Positions 1 to 6,121 are shown, counted from the stretch's first letter. The stretch: 7,980 nucleotides of DNA from an uncultured bacterium (GCA_903844835.1 CAIMUU010000004.1:1-7980), one strand, 5' to 3'. A program made the numbers and translations. The notes: a model not told the origin generated them from the letters alone.

Positions 1-73
1 CTCCATATAATGGTGGCGCCCTGTTTTGGAAAGTTTTTTTTATAAATATCGTGTATTGGTTATATAATTAACG

Positions 74-90
74 CGCTTATTGCATAAGCG
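74..90. promoter_or_regulatory. Palindrome in promoter region, possible operator
   Basis: A perfect 7-base inverted repeat, CGCTTAT / ATAAGCG, is separated by TGC. It ends four bases before the extended -10 element of the 111-566 gene, so it covers the region where RNA polymerase would contact -35 and spacer DNA. This is the usual place for a repressor or activator site. No regulator family is recognised from the motif, and the operator role is inferred from position and symmetry only. Confidence 0.35.
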
Positions 91-93
91 TAA

Positions 94-104
94 TATGCTA
101 TTAT
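94..104 (+). promoter_or_regulatory. Extended -10 promoter giving a leaderless mRNA for the 111 gene
   Basis: TATGCTATTAT contains TGC directly before the -10 hexamer TATTAT (99-104), the layout of an extended -10 promoter. No good -35 hexamer is seen, which extended -10 promoters tolerate. The hexamer ends six bases before the ATG at 111, so the start of transcription is expected at the A of the start codon. No Shine-Dalgarno sequence lies in between. The same 11 bases recur at 7592-7602 in another promoter. Confidence 0.6.
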
Positions 105-110
105 TAGCTT

Positions 111-566
111 ATGAATTTTACAAAAAAATCAATAATAAAAAATATAAACATCAAACGCGCATTGGGTATTATTATTGTCGCATCTATTGCATCTTTATTT
201 GTAACAATTATTGGTGGAAAAATATTTGGAGTCGACCTTGAAATTGTTTACCCAATCAATATTCCAACTAATATGTGGGCATTTAGTATTGGTGGAGTTA
301 TTGTAATATCCCTTCTTGCTTCGTCCTGGTATTTATATAAACAAAAATTTACATCAACCGCTATAGCTGGCTATATTTTTGGAATATTGTTTGTAGTAAT
401 TGGATTTCTTGGAGACATTATTGCACTTGTTCCGCACAATAATGGATTTGATATTCTATTGGGCTATTATGCTCAGCCAATTTATTGGCTTACATTAATT
501 ATGATTATTATTAGTTGCACACTTATTGGCTGTATTATGAGAAAAACTGGCAAATTGGGCGACTAA
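111..566 (+). CDS. Four-helix integral membrane protein, unknown function
   Basis: This 151-residue protein is not recognised as a member of a named family. Four hydrophobic segments are visible at about residues 16-38, 56-76, 83-106 and 122-143. A lysine-rich N-terminus (KK at 5-6, KR at 15-16) and a basic tail (RKTGK near 144-148) suggest both ends are cytoplasmic. The loop between helices 1 and 2 (about 39-55) and the loop at 107-120 would then face outside. The gene is very AT-rich; a counted 60-base stretch (241-300) is 32% G+C. The ATG at 111 is preferred because a -10 element ends six bases upstream, implying leaderless translation. The next gene starts 30 bases downstream on the same strand, so the two probably form an operon of small envelope proteins. 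Confidence 0.8.
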   Translation: MNFTKKSIIKNINIKRALGIIIVASIASLFVTIIGGKIFGVDLEIVYPINIPTNMWAFSIGGVIVISLLASSWYLYKQKFTSTAIAGYIFGILFVVIGFLGDIIALVPHNNGFDILLGYYAQPIYWLTLIMIIISCTLIGCIMRKTGKLGD

Positions 567-596
567 GCTTAATATTTTTATCTACGAGGAGAGTAC

Positions 597-1346
597 ATGG
601 CTAATATAAAAAACTTAAAGCCAACAAATCAATTTGCAATATACATTTTATCTATTCTGATTGGGTTGTTTGTTGCTGGAATTGTATTAATCCTATCTCT
701 GCAGCCACTTTTTGATAAAAATAGCTATGATTCATCGGTTGAATCAACCTCGGTCAACGATAACTGTTCGGGCATTGGATCAGATGAGGTATCTTGCAAA
801 CCAATATATAGCTTCGTATACAATAAACAAGAATTAGCCTGTGTTGTTGACCAATCTCAGAATTTTGGGCCAAACAGCGACCAAATGAACGTCTATTTTG
901 ATTCACAGGATCCAACTAGATGTGTAACTGATGTAGAATTATCCAAGCTATCTTCGCCCCTACTGTATCTTAGTGTAGTTGTAGGGCTAGCTTTTAGTGC
1001 TATTGGCGTATTGGGAATTATAGCAAAGGTTAAACGAACCAAACTAGAAGAGTATTTGAAGATCCATGGCAAATTAATTAAATCACTTCCGTCAGTTGCA
1101 ATATCTAACGGCAAATATATTGGTGGAACTGAGTTAAAATACCCCTACGTTAACTACACAGACAGCAAAGGTAGCGTTTTAAAATTGAGATGCACCCATC
1201 GGGTTGATACGCCGAACTTACCAGACGGCACACCAATTGATTTATATATTGACGAGTCAAATCCAACAAAATACTATACCGAGTTCTCAATTGTTGACTT
1301 TAGCCAGCCGCCGGTTCAACCTACAACCCCAACAACGAATGCCTAA
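597..1346 (+). CDS. Two-helix membrane protein with duplicated DUF3592-like domain
   Basis: This 249-residue protein has membrane helices at about residues 13-35 and 121-144. Each helix is followed or preceded by a similar beta-rich unit. The first unit has YSFVY (71-75) and then VYFDSQDPTRC (99-109). The second has YPYVNYTDSKGS (182-193) and then LYIDESNPTKY (216-226). The aromatic-rich strand, turn and closing (L/V)Y(I/F)D-x-x-(D/N)PT-(R/K) pattern resemble DUF3592 membrane proteins. Unit 1 carries cysteines 57, 67, 82 and 109, which could form disulfides if it lies outside the cell. The tail is proline/threonine-rich (QPPVQPTTPTTNA). A strong ribosome site, GAGGAGA (585-591), precedes the ATG. 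Its 3' end overlaps the opposing glycosidase gene by 26 bases. The biochemical role is unknown; the family link is from pattern, without a database search. Confidence 0.75.
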   Translation: MANIKNLKPTNQFAIYILSILIGLFVAGIVLILSLQPLFDKNSYDSSVESTSVNDNCSGIGSDEVSCKPIYSFVYNKQELACVVDQSQNFGPNSDQMNVYFDSQDPTRCVTDVELSKLSSPLLYLSVVVGLAFSAIGVLGIIAKVKRTKLEEYLKIHGKLIKSLPSVAISNGKYIGGTELKYPYVNYTDSKGSVLKLRCTHRVDTPNLPDGTPIDLYIDESNPTKYYTEFSIVDFSQPPVQPTTPTTNA

Positions 1347-2478
1347 CCGATAACACTCTACGCACGCTACTGTTTAGGTCGACAAGTGATATCCGACCGT
1401 CATTGACGGCTTGAGCAACTCCATCAATTATCGAATCAATTTCGACACCGCCAACCATCCTATCAGCGCCAAGAACGTAAACCAGCAAGTCATTCCCGGC
1501 ATTAATTGCCAAAATGGCGTTATTTATTGGATTAGCAAACTGACTATCGCCAGAATTTTGTAACATAATCATATCGTCAGTAACAATCAAACCATTAAAG
1601 CCCATATCATCCCTAAGAATACTATGCCACCTTGGCGACAAAGAGGCGGGCAGACTGTCGACGCTACTAAAACGCAAGTGGCCGAACATTACTGCGTCAG
1701 CTCCTGAATTAATGCCGTCTTGAAAACTTATCATATCCGAACTTTGCCAATCCGTCAGTGACTTATCCGTAGTCGGGACTGAACTATGCGAATCGTTCGG
1801 CGTTGCTCCGTGCCCAGGAAAGTGCTTTAAAGTCGATAACGACAAGCCTTCCGAACCCTTGACGGCTTCCGTTACCCGCGCTCCAGCCAAAATGGGGCTA
1901 CCACCAAAAACACGATTGTATATGAATGAGCCCGACTCGTCTGTTATGTCTGCAACAATTCCGAAATTAAGATTAAGACCAACCTGGTTTAACAAGACCG
2001 AACGCTGGCTAAAGGCATCGTATGTAGACGAGGCAGGCTGACTTTTCAGCTGACTGGCGGCAGGGTAGGTGTCTTCGGCAATACGTGACACAACTCCACC
2101 TTCTTCGTCAACTGCAAATAAATAGGGGAACGCAGTTTGATTTTGAATATTACCAGTAAGGCTTTTAAGCTCCGCAAGACTGCTAGGGATATTATCGCCC
2201 ATAAAAATTAGCCCACTTGGGCTATATTCATCCAAAAAGCTACTAAGGTCGCCATCATTTGTGCCAGGCGTGTGCAAAATAAATAAACTGGATACTTTTT
2301 GGCGCAGGGACATGTTCTCAAGCTTCAAATCAATAATTGAAGATGCCTTAAAGTGCGGGATAGTATTAAATTCTCGACTGGCGATAACAATTCTATTGAT
2401 CTTTTCAAAATATGTCCAAGAAACAACACCGAGGATGAGTAATGCAATAACTATTAGGTATTGAATTATCTTATTCAT
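1321..2478 (-). CDS. Membrane-anchored family 3 glycoside hydrolase, NagZ-like beta-N-acetylhexosaminidase
   Basis: This 385-residue enzyme should remove terminal beta-linked N-acetylglucosamine or related sugars, as NagZ does in peptidoglycan turnover. A hydrophobic segment (residues 4-22) with a short basic N-terminus is a signal anchor or uncleaved signal peptide, with no lipobox cysteine. The catalytic barrel spans about 50-385. Family 3 motifs are VDEEGGVVSRI (123-133, normally (I/V)DQEGG-x-V-x-R), KHFPGHG (218-224), the Asp-Ser-His acid/base motif (D229, H231) typical of NagZ-type enzymes, and VTDDM (299-303), whose first Asp (301) aligns with the nucleophile. All key residues are present. 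The length matches single-domain NagZ proteins, without the C-terminal sandwich of larger family 3 enzymes. It is the only minus-strand gene here. A -10 box six bases before the ATG suggests a leaderless mRNA. The substrate (own wall, or the wall of a host cell) is inferred. Confidence 0.9.
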   Translation of the reverse strand: MNKIIQYLIVIALLILGVVSWTYFEKINRIVIASREFNTIPHFKASSIIDLKLENMSLRQKVSSLFILHTPGTNDGDLSSFLDEYSPSGLIFMGDNIPSSLAELKSLTGNIQNQTAFPYLFAVDEEGGVVSRIAEDTYPAASQLKSQPASSTYDAFSQRSVLLNQVGLNLNFGIVADITDESGSFIYNRVFGGSPILAGARVTEAVKGSEGLSLSTLKHFPGHGATPNDSHSSVPTTDKSLTDWQSSDMISFQDGINSGADAVMFGHLRFSSVDSLPASLSPRWHSILRDDMGFNGLIVTDDMIMLQNSGDSQFANPINNAILAINAGNDLLVYVLGADRMVGGVEIDSIIDGVAQAVNDGRISLVDLNSSVRRVLSVRHSLLGL

Positions 2479-2484
2479 AGTTTC

Positions 2485-2490
2485 ATTGTA
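2485..2490 (-). promoter_or_regulatory. -10 element giving a leaderless mRNA for the glycosidase
   Basis: Read on the minus strand, TACAAT is followed by six bases (GAAACT) and then the ATG of the glycosidase gene, placing the expected transcription start on the A of the start codon. No Shine-Dalgarno site is present. The -35 region is weak: TGGCAG lies at 17-base spacing. The spacing to ATG matches that of the 111 and 3144 genes, which supports the call. Confidence 0.45.
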
Positions 2491-2563
2491 GACCAGTTAT
2501 TAACTATCTGCCATATTGGCACCAATCCGATATCACCCAAAATCTACTCAATTATGAACAATC

Positions 2564-2590
2564 TTCTTGCAAGAAAGTAGCAATAGCTAC
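2564..2590. promoter_or_regulatory. Two adjacent palindromes in divergent intergenic region, possible operators
   Basis: TTCTTGCAAGAA (2564-2575) is a perfect 12-base palindrome. It is followed one base later by GTAGC-AATA-GCTAC (2577-2590). The first covers the proposed -35 of the rightward promoter and the second fills its spacer. The symmetry and position suggest regulator binding or early transcript folding. No regulator is recognised. Confidence 0.3.
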
Positions 2591-2595
2591 ATAAT
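2567..2595 (+). promoter_or_regulatory. Putative promoter of the 2662 orphan gene
   Basis: TTGCAA (2567-2572, four of six consensus bases) is separated by 17 bases from CATAAT (2590-2595, five of six). Transcription would start near 2602 and give a leader of about 60 bases ending in a strong ribosome site. Both hexamers are imperfect, so the call is tentative. The spacing is optimal and no better candidate is seen upstream of the gene. Confidence 0.4.
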
Positions 2596-2646
2596 AGCAA
2601 AATTACGTCACGAATGGCGTAGACAGTTCTTGAAAATTAGGCGCGA

Positions 2647-2656
2647 AAGGGGTGAT
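2647..2656 (+). promoter_or_regulatory. Strong Shine-Dalgarno site that fixes the TTG start of the 2662 gene
   Basis: AAGGGGTGAT matches the full complement of the 16S tail (AAGGAGGTGAT) except for one missing base. It lies just upstream of TTG at 2662. The nearby ATG at 2655 opens a frame of only five codons, so TTG is the supported start. Confidence 0.6.
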
Positions 2657-2661
2657 GCTAT

Positions 2662-3045
2662 TTGGTCGATGAGACAAAGTGCTTGGTTAAAAGACTCGAA
2701 AAGAACTATCGAGACCTAAACAGTTTGGTCCGCGATTATGATGAAATTAGGCGACGCAAGCATCGCGATTTCAGACACGAAGACCGCATCAGAAGAAAGC
2801 TCGAAGAATGCAGAGAACGCTTGTCATATTCTGTCCAGAGACTTACTGGTGGCGATTACGAGGAAGTCGGCTGGGTACAGTTTGACAAATTCAACACAGA
2901 ACTCCATATCTACTTCGGCAGTGGAAGAATCGGTTGTCGACCTCACGGACATGCAGTCATCGACAAAGCCAATTACATAATCACATACTACAGGTCAATC
3001 AACGGCGACCATGGACGTCAAAACCTTGTTGCAAAACGCCACTAG
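2662..3045 (+). CDS. Orphan 127-residue protein: basic helical N-terminus and HGH-containing C-terminal domain
   Basis: No named family is recognised. Residues 5-62 are strongly charged and look like a helical hairpin or short coiled coil with many arginines (for example DEIRRRKHRDFRHEDRIRRK). Residues 69-127 look like a small beta-rich domain: GWVQFDKFNTELHIYFGSGR, then CRPHGHAVIDKANYIITYYR, ending in GDHGRQN. The histidines of the HGH and GDHG motifs could bind a metal or a nucleic acid, but this is inference. There is no signal peptide or membrane segment, so it is probably cytoplasmic. The TTG start is supported by a near-perfect ribosome site. The gene is flanked by its own promoter candidate and a GC-rich hairpin, so it appears to be a single-gene unit. 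A counted 60-base stretch (2761-2820) is 50% G+C, above the AT-rich genes nearby, which may mean separate ancestry. Confidence 0.7.
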   Translation: MVDETKCLVKRLEKNYRDLNSLVRDYDEIRRRKHRDFRHEDRIRRKLEECRERLSYSVQRLTGGDYEEVGWVQFDKFNTELHIYFGSGRIGCRPHGHAVIDKANYIITYYRSINGDHGRQNLVAKRH

Positions 3046-3068
3046 CTAATTTTCAATCGAGCAATACC

Positions 3069-3090
3069 GGGCCGCCAGCAATGGCGGCCC
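3069..3090 (+). terminator. GC-rich hairpin with GCAA tetraloop, terminator-like
   Basis: A perfect 9-base stem, GGGCCGCCA / TGGCGGCCC, closes a GCAA loop of the very stable GNRA class. It lies 24 bases after the stop of the 2662 gene. No run of T follows on either strand (AAATTAAT on the plus strand), so it is not a textbook intrinsic terminator. It may end or protect the 3' end of the 2662 transcript before the next promoter at 3129. Confidence 0.5.
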
Positions 3091-3128
3091 AAATTAATAC
3101 CACCTAGATGTCTATATCGTCACACATT

Positions 3129-3137
3129 TGCTATAAT
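3129..3137 (+). promoter_or_regulatory. Extended -10 promoter giving a leaderless mRNA for the 3144 operon
   Basis: TGCTATAAT is a perfect -10 hexamer (3132-3137) with a TGC extension. It ends six bases before the ATG at 3144, so transcription should start on the A of that codon. It argues against the in-frame ATG at 3108, which lies upstream of this promoter and has no ribosome site. A convincing -35 is not seen, as is allowed for extended -10 promoters. Confidence 0.65.
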
Positions 3138-3143
3138 GTCTAT

Positions 3144-3674
3144 ATGAATTCATTGGGAAAAACAAAACCCCATCTAATTACATCAATAGGTATTCCTTGC
3201 TCTGGTAAAAGTTTTTTTGCTGATCATTTTGCCGATACATTTAAGTCGCCAATCATTAGCTATAACCGTCTACAAAAATTACTATTTGTTGACCCTGTTG
3301 GCTCAAAAGAAGAAGATGAAATTATTCTGAGCGTAATAAAGTACATGCTCGAAGAGTCATTCAAGACCGAAAGAACAGTTGTTTATGATGGGCCAATTTT
3401 TAATCACAGTAGCTATGAAATGATTGATAAAATGTCCCAAAAGAGTGGGTACGAACCTTTGTATGTTTGGGTCCAAATTGACTCGCCAACAGCCAAGAAG
3501 CGAGCGTCAAATTCAAGCCTTGGAAATTTAAAATTATCTTCCGAACAATTTGACAAAAAAGTTAGTCATTTTTGTCCTCCCAAAACATCTAGCAAATCAA
3601 TTGTCGTAAGTGGCAAACACACCTATGCCAGCCAACTAAAAATTGTACTTAAATATTTAGCGGTTCCAAGTTAG
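3144..3674 (+). CDS. Small P-loop ATPase/kinase (AAA_33 or polynucleotide kinase-like)
   Basis: This 176-residue protein has a Walker A motif, GIPCSGKS (residues 16-23), right after a first beta strand (HLITSI). A second hydrophobic strand, TVVYDGP, gives a Walker B-like Asp. The following YVWVQIDSPTAKKRASNSS segment resembles the strand-plus-arginine lid region of small nucleoside/polynucleotide-kinase-like proteins. Such proteins phosphorylate small molecules, nucleic-acid ends or, in zeta toxins, sugar nucleotides; the substrate here cannot be told. No membrane segment is present. An in-frame ATG at 3108 would add 12 residues, but the extended -10 at 3129-3137 lies inside that extension, so ATG 3144 is chosen as a leaderless start. 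The peptidase gene begins 11 bases after its stop, indicating an operon. Confidence 0.75.
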   Translation: MNSLGKTKPHLITSIGIPCSGKSFFADHFADTFKSPIISYNRLQKLLFVDPVGSKEEDEIILSVIKYMLEESFKTERTVVYDGPIFNHSSYEMIDKMSQKSGYEPLYVWVQIDSPTAKKRASNSSLGNLKLSSEQFDKKVSHFCPPKTSSKSIVVSGKHTYASQLKIVLKYLAVPS

Positions 3675-3685
3675 TCAAGGATACT

Positions 3686-4381
3686 ATGCCGATAATTCAA
3701 GATAAAGAATTTGGCAAAATCACAATACGTCGTAGCGCTAGGGCAACTCAGGTCAAATTACGAGTAGCACCAGATGGTACGCTTCGTGCATCACTACCTA
3801 TGTATGCGCCGATTTTTTTGGTAAAAAATTTGCTAAGAACTTCCCGTGCTGAACTCCAAAAACTTCTATCACAATCCAAGCCCGAGTATGTCTATAACAA
3901 CGGCATGCAAATTGGCAAAAGTCATACTCTCGTAGTCCAAAGTACTGATAGCAGTAGTTTTAATATTAGCCGTCATGGCCAACAAATTATTATCAAACTA
4001 CCTCAAGATTCACACCTAAATCAACCTGAAATTGCTCGAAAGATAAGAGACGCCGTTATATCGGCTCTTAGGCTAGAGGCAAAGAGCTATTTACCAAAAC
4101 GCCTATCATTCTTGGCCGAAAAATATGATTTGAAATACAGCCATATTAGATTTTCGCATGCTAGCGGACGCTGGGGTAGTTGTAGTAGCTCAGGCACAGT
4201 AAGTCTTAACATCGCTCTGATGAAACTGCCATTTGAGTTAATTGATTACGTCATTATTCACGAATTGTCACACACCAAACAGATGAACCATAGCTCGCTA
4301 TTTTGGGCACTAGTGTCTCAAGCCGACCCATATTACAAAACTCACAGACGAGCCCTAAAACTGCAAAATCCTTCTATATAA
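3686..4381 (+). CDS. YgjP/WLM-type zinc metallopeptidase (DUF45 family)
   Basis: This 231-residue protein matches the YgjP-like (DUF45) family throughout. The N-terminal part has a beta-rich segment with ITIRRSARATQVKLRV (about 12-27), typical of the family's start. The C-terminal part carries the signature RWGSCSSSGTVSLN (162-175), the zinc-binding HELSH (192-196) and the third ligand His202 in MNHSSLFW. His192, His196 and His202 should bind zinc, and Glu193 should be the catalytic base. No signal peptide is present, so it acts in the cytoplasm; family members are often called M48-like, and substrates are mostly unknown. The AAGGA ribosome site (3677-3681) lies between the previous stop and the ATG, consistent with co-translation with the kinase-like gene. 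A TATAAT overlaps its stop codon (4377-4382), but no -35 supports a promoter there. Confidence 0.9.
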   Translation: MPIIQDKEFGKITIRRSARATQVKLRVAPDGTLRASLPMYAPIFLVKNLLRTSRAELQKLLSQSKPEYVYNNGMQIGKSHTLVVQSTDSSSFNISRHGQQIIIKLPQDSHLNQPEIARKIRDAVISALRLEAKSYLPKRLSFLAEKYDLKYSHIRFSHASGRWGSCSSSGTVSLNIALMKLPFELIDYVIIHELSHTKQMNHSSLFWALVSQADPYYKTHRRALKLQNPSI

Positions 4382-4397
4382 TTTTTGCGCAGGAGTG

Positions 4398-4403
4398 TAT
4401 AAT
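4398..4403 (+). promoter_or_regulatory. Possible -10 box upstream of the histidine kinase
   Basis: A perfect TATAAT follows AGTG and ends nine bases before ATG 4413. Transcription from it would begin near 4410 and leave a leader of only about three bases, close to the leaderless layout of other genes here. No -35 is seen, and the gene may simply be read from the 3129 promoter. The box lies within the codons that would follow the alternative GTG start at 4395. Confidence 0.35.
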
Positions 4404-4412
4404 AAGCATAAG

Positions 4413-6062
4413 ATGTTTAAGGGTGGTCCCATCTACAACCATAGGGCAGAACAGATTGTTCGATACACTGAGTTAGCTGTACCGATTCTTCTTACTGTAT
4501 ATGGCCTTCTTGTACAGTTTGACATCATAAAAGTATCCTTCAAAATAGACGTTACTGGTTTTTATTTAGTAATGTTTTTCTGGTTGGTTATTGGTGTTTC
4601 GCAGTTCTTCATGCCTAGCAAAAAGAAAATTGATCTTACCTTAAGAATGATGGCCTACCACCTGACAGTTGGCGCCTATTTATTGTTCGTTACGGGTGTT
4701 GCTTCGCCCTTTATCGGCGGCTGGATTATTTTACTACTTCTGACATATATTTTTGCTCAAACTAGGGGTATATTTTACAGTATTTTTGCTTTTGCGGTAT
4801 TTATATACATCGATATCGCTTTTTGGCAAAGTACAAATCTATCAATAATCGCCGACGACACTTTGGCGTTTATTATAGTTTTAGCAACTGGGATTATAGC
4901 AATTAATATATTAAGGACGCAAAAACTAGGCCAAGACAAGATTAACGTTATCCAAACAAATGAATTTCTCCAGCGCGATAGCGTTTTGGCTATTATCAAT
5001 AATTTAACCGACGCAGTTTTAAGTTTAGACAAAGACGGAATTGTCCGCGTCTATAACGCAGCAAGCCTTAACCTGCTTGACACTAACGATAGCCTAAATG
5101 GCCAGCATATCGATGAAATCTTGCCATTATTTGACAAGAAGAGCGAAAATGTCAGTATCTTTAAAGAGCTGAAAAAAATCAAAACCGTCTCAAAGCGTGA
5201 TGATCTTAGTTATTCTCTTAGTGATGGCGAAATTATTCGACTAGAAATAACCTATACGCCAATTCATAAATCGTATAGTCGAACAACTAGCCCTGAAGCT
5301 CACGAAGGCTTTGTGTTAATTATGAGAGACGTTACCAAAATTAAGAGCCTAGAAGAAGTAAGAGATGAATTTATTAGTGTTATTAGCCACGAGTTAAGAA
5401 CGCCTCTGACTATCGCCGAAGGAACTCTATCTAATGTCCAAATTATGATGGATCATCCGAACGCCACAAAGAAGATGCTTAAAGAGTCAATTGAGACTGC
5501 GCACGACCAAATTATCTTTTTGTCACATATGGTAAATGACCTAAGCACGTTATCTAGGGCCGAGAGAGGCGTATCCGATAATACTGAAGATATTGATGTT
5601 CGCGAGCTAGCGCATGCGCTTCATGACAAGTATGCCTCGGATGCAAAGGCCAAAAAACTCCATCTTGACTTAGATTTATCACCAAAACTTGGCAAAGTTC
5701 ATGTTAGCCGGCTATACCTTGAAGAATTACTTCAGAACTTCTTAACAAATGCAATTAAATATACCAAAAAGGGAAGTATCACAATTTCATTTAGCGAAAA
5801 CAATAAAAACATTCTATTTGAAGTTAAGGACACTGGTATTGGTTTAAGCAAATCAGATCAAACGCGAATATTTGAAAAGTTTTATCGTAGCGAAGATTAC
5901 CGTACTCGCGAAACTGCTGGTACGGGATTGGGCCTATATATCGCCGCAAAGCTTGCTCATAAATTGGGCACAAAAATTATGCTAACCAGCCGATTGAATT
6001 TTGGCTCAACCTTTAGTTTTGCGCTGCCGATCACATCTGAGCAAGCATCGTCTGAAAAGTAA
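4413..6062 (+). CDS. Membrane PAS-domain sensor histidine kinase
   Basis: This 549-residue kinase should sense a signal and pass phosphate from its own histidine to a response regulator. From ATG 4413, about six membrane helices fill residues 20-167 (roughly 20-39, 48-67, 78-95, 98-115, 118-139, 149-167) with little outside the membrane. A PAS-like domain follows at about 190-306 (ending GFVLIMRDVT). The dimerisation/phosphoacceptor domain has SHELRTPL with His326. The ATPase domain has the N box QNFLTNAIKYT (441-451), G1 DTGIGL (473-478), F box IFEKFYRSED (486-495) and G2 GTGLGLYIA (503-511). All catalytic motifs are intact. An in-frame GTG at 4395 would add six residues; ATG is preferred because TATAAT covers the extension and no ribosome site precedes the GTG. 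No response regulator is adjacent, so it is an orphan kinase in this window. It lies 31 bases after the peptidase gene. Confidence 0.92.
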   Translation: MFKGGPIYNHRAEQIVRYTELAVPILLTVYGLLVQFDIIKVSFKIDVTGFYLVMFFWLVIGVSQFFMPSKKKIDLTLRMMAYHLTVGAYLLFVTGVASPFIGGWIILLLLTYIFAQTRGIFYSIFAFAVFIYIDIAFWQSTNLSIIADDTLAFIIVLATGIIAINILRTQKLGQDKINVIQTNEFLQRDSVLAIINNLTDAVLSLDKDGIVRVYNAASLNLLDTNDSLNGQHIDEILPLFDKKSENVSIFKELKKIKTVSKRDDLSYSLSDGEIIRLEITYTPIHKSYSRTTSPEAHEGFVLIMRDVTKIKSLEEVRDEFISVISHELRTPLTIAEGTLSNVQIMMDHPNATKKMLKESIETAHDQIIFLSHMVNDLSTLSRAERGVSDNTEDIDVRELAHALHDKYASDAKAKKLHLDLDLSPKLGKVHVSRLYLEELLQNFLTNAIKYTKKGSITISFSENNKNILFEVKDTGIGLSKSDQTRIFEKFYRSEDYRTRETAGTGLGLYIAAKLAHKLGTKIMLTSRLNFGSTFSFALPITSEQASSEK

Positions 6063-6082
6063 GGTAATAAATGCCACTACAC

Positions 6083-6111
6083 TTGACGAACTCTGTAATA
6101 TGGACTATATT
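6083..6111 (+). promoter_or_regulatory. Promoter of secE-nusG
   Basis: TTGACG (6083-6088, five of six consensus bases) is separated by exactly 17 bases from TATATT (6106-6111, five of six). Transcription would begin near 6118 and give a leader of about 43 bases before the secE GTG. The same TTGACG hexamer appears in the rplK promoter at 6978, consistent with shared housekeeping control. Confidence 0.7.
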
Positions 6112-6121
6112 AGTACTTGAC

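Noticed and set aside
6..11. TATAAT near the left edge as a promoter
   Set aside because: No -35 can be seen, no gene starts at a suitable distance, and such hexamers are frequent in AT-rich DNA.
34..41. Run of eight T as part of a terminator for an upstream gene
   Set aside because: No stable stem lies directly before the run.
1..71. Open frame from the left edge ending in TAA at 69-71 (…GGALFWKVFFINIVYWLYN) and another ending at 43-45
   Set aside because: Either could be the tail of an upstream gene, but too few codons are visible to choose between them and no motif supports either.
1397..1409. CCGTCA-T-TGACGG as a terminator for the 597-1346 gene
   Set aside because: It lies inside the glycosidase coding region, has a one-base centre that cannot form a loop without breaking pairs, and is not followed by T.
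3108..3143. Upstream ATG at 3108 as start of the kinase-like gene
   Set aside because: No ribosome site precedes it, and the extended -10 promoter at 3129-3137 lies within the extension; ATG 3144 fits better.
4377..4382. TATAAT overlapping the peptidase stop codon as a histidine kinase promoter
   Set aside because: No -35 or TG extension; the box at 4398 has a better position relative to the likely start.
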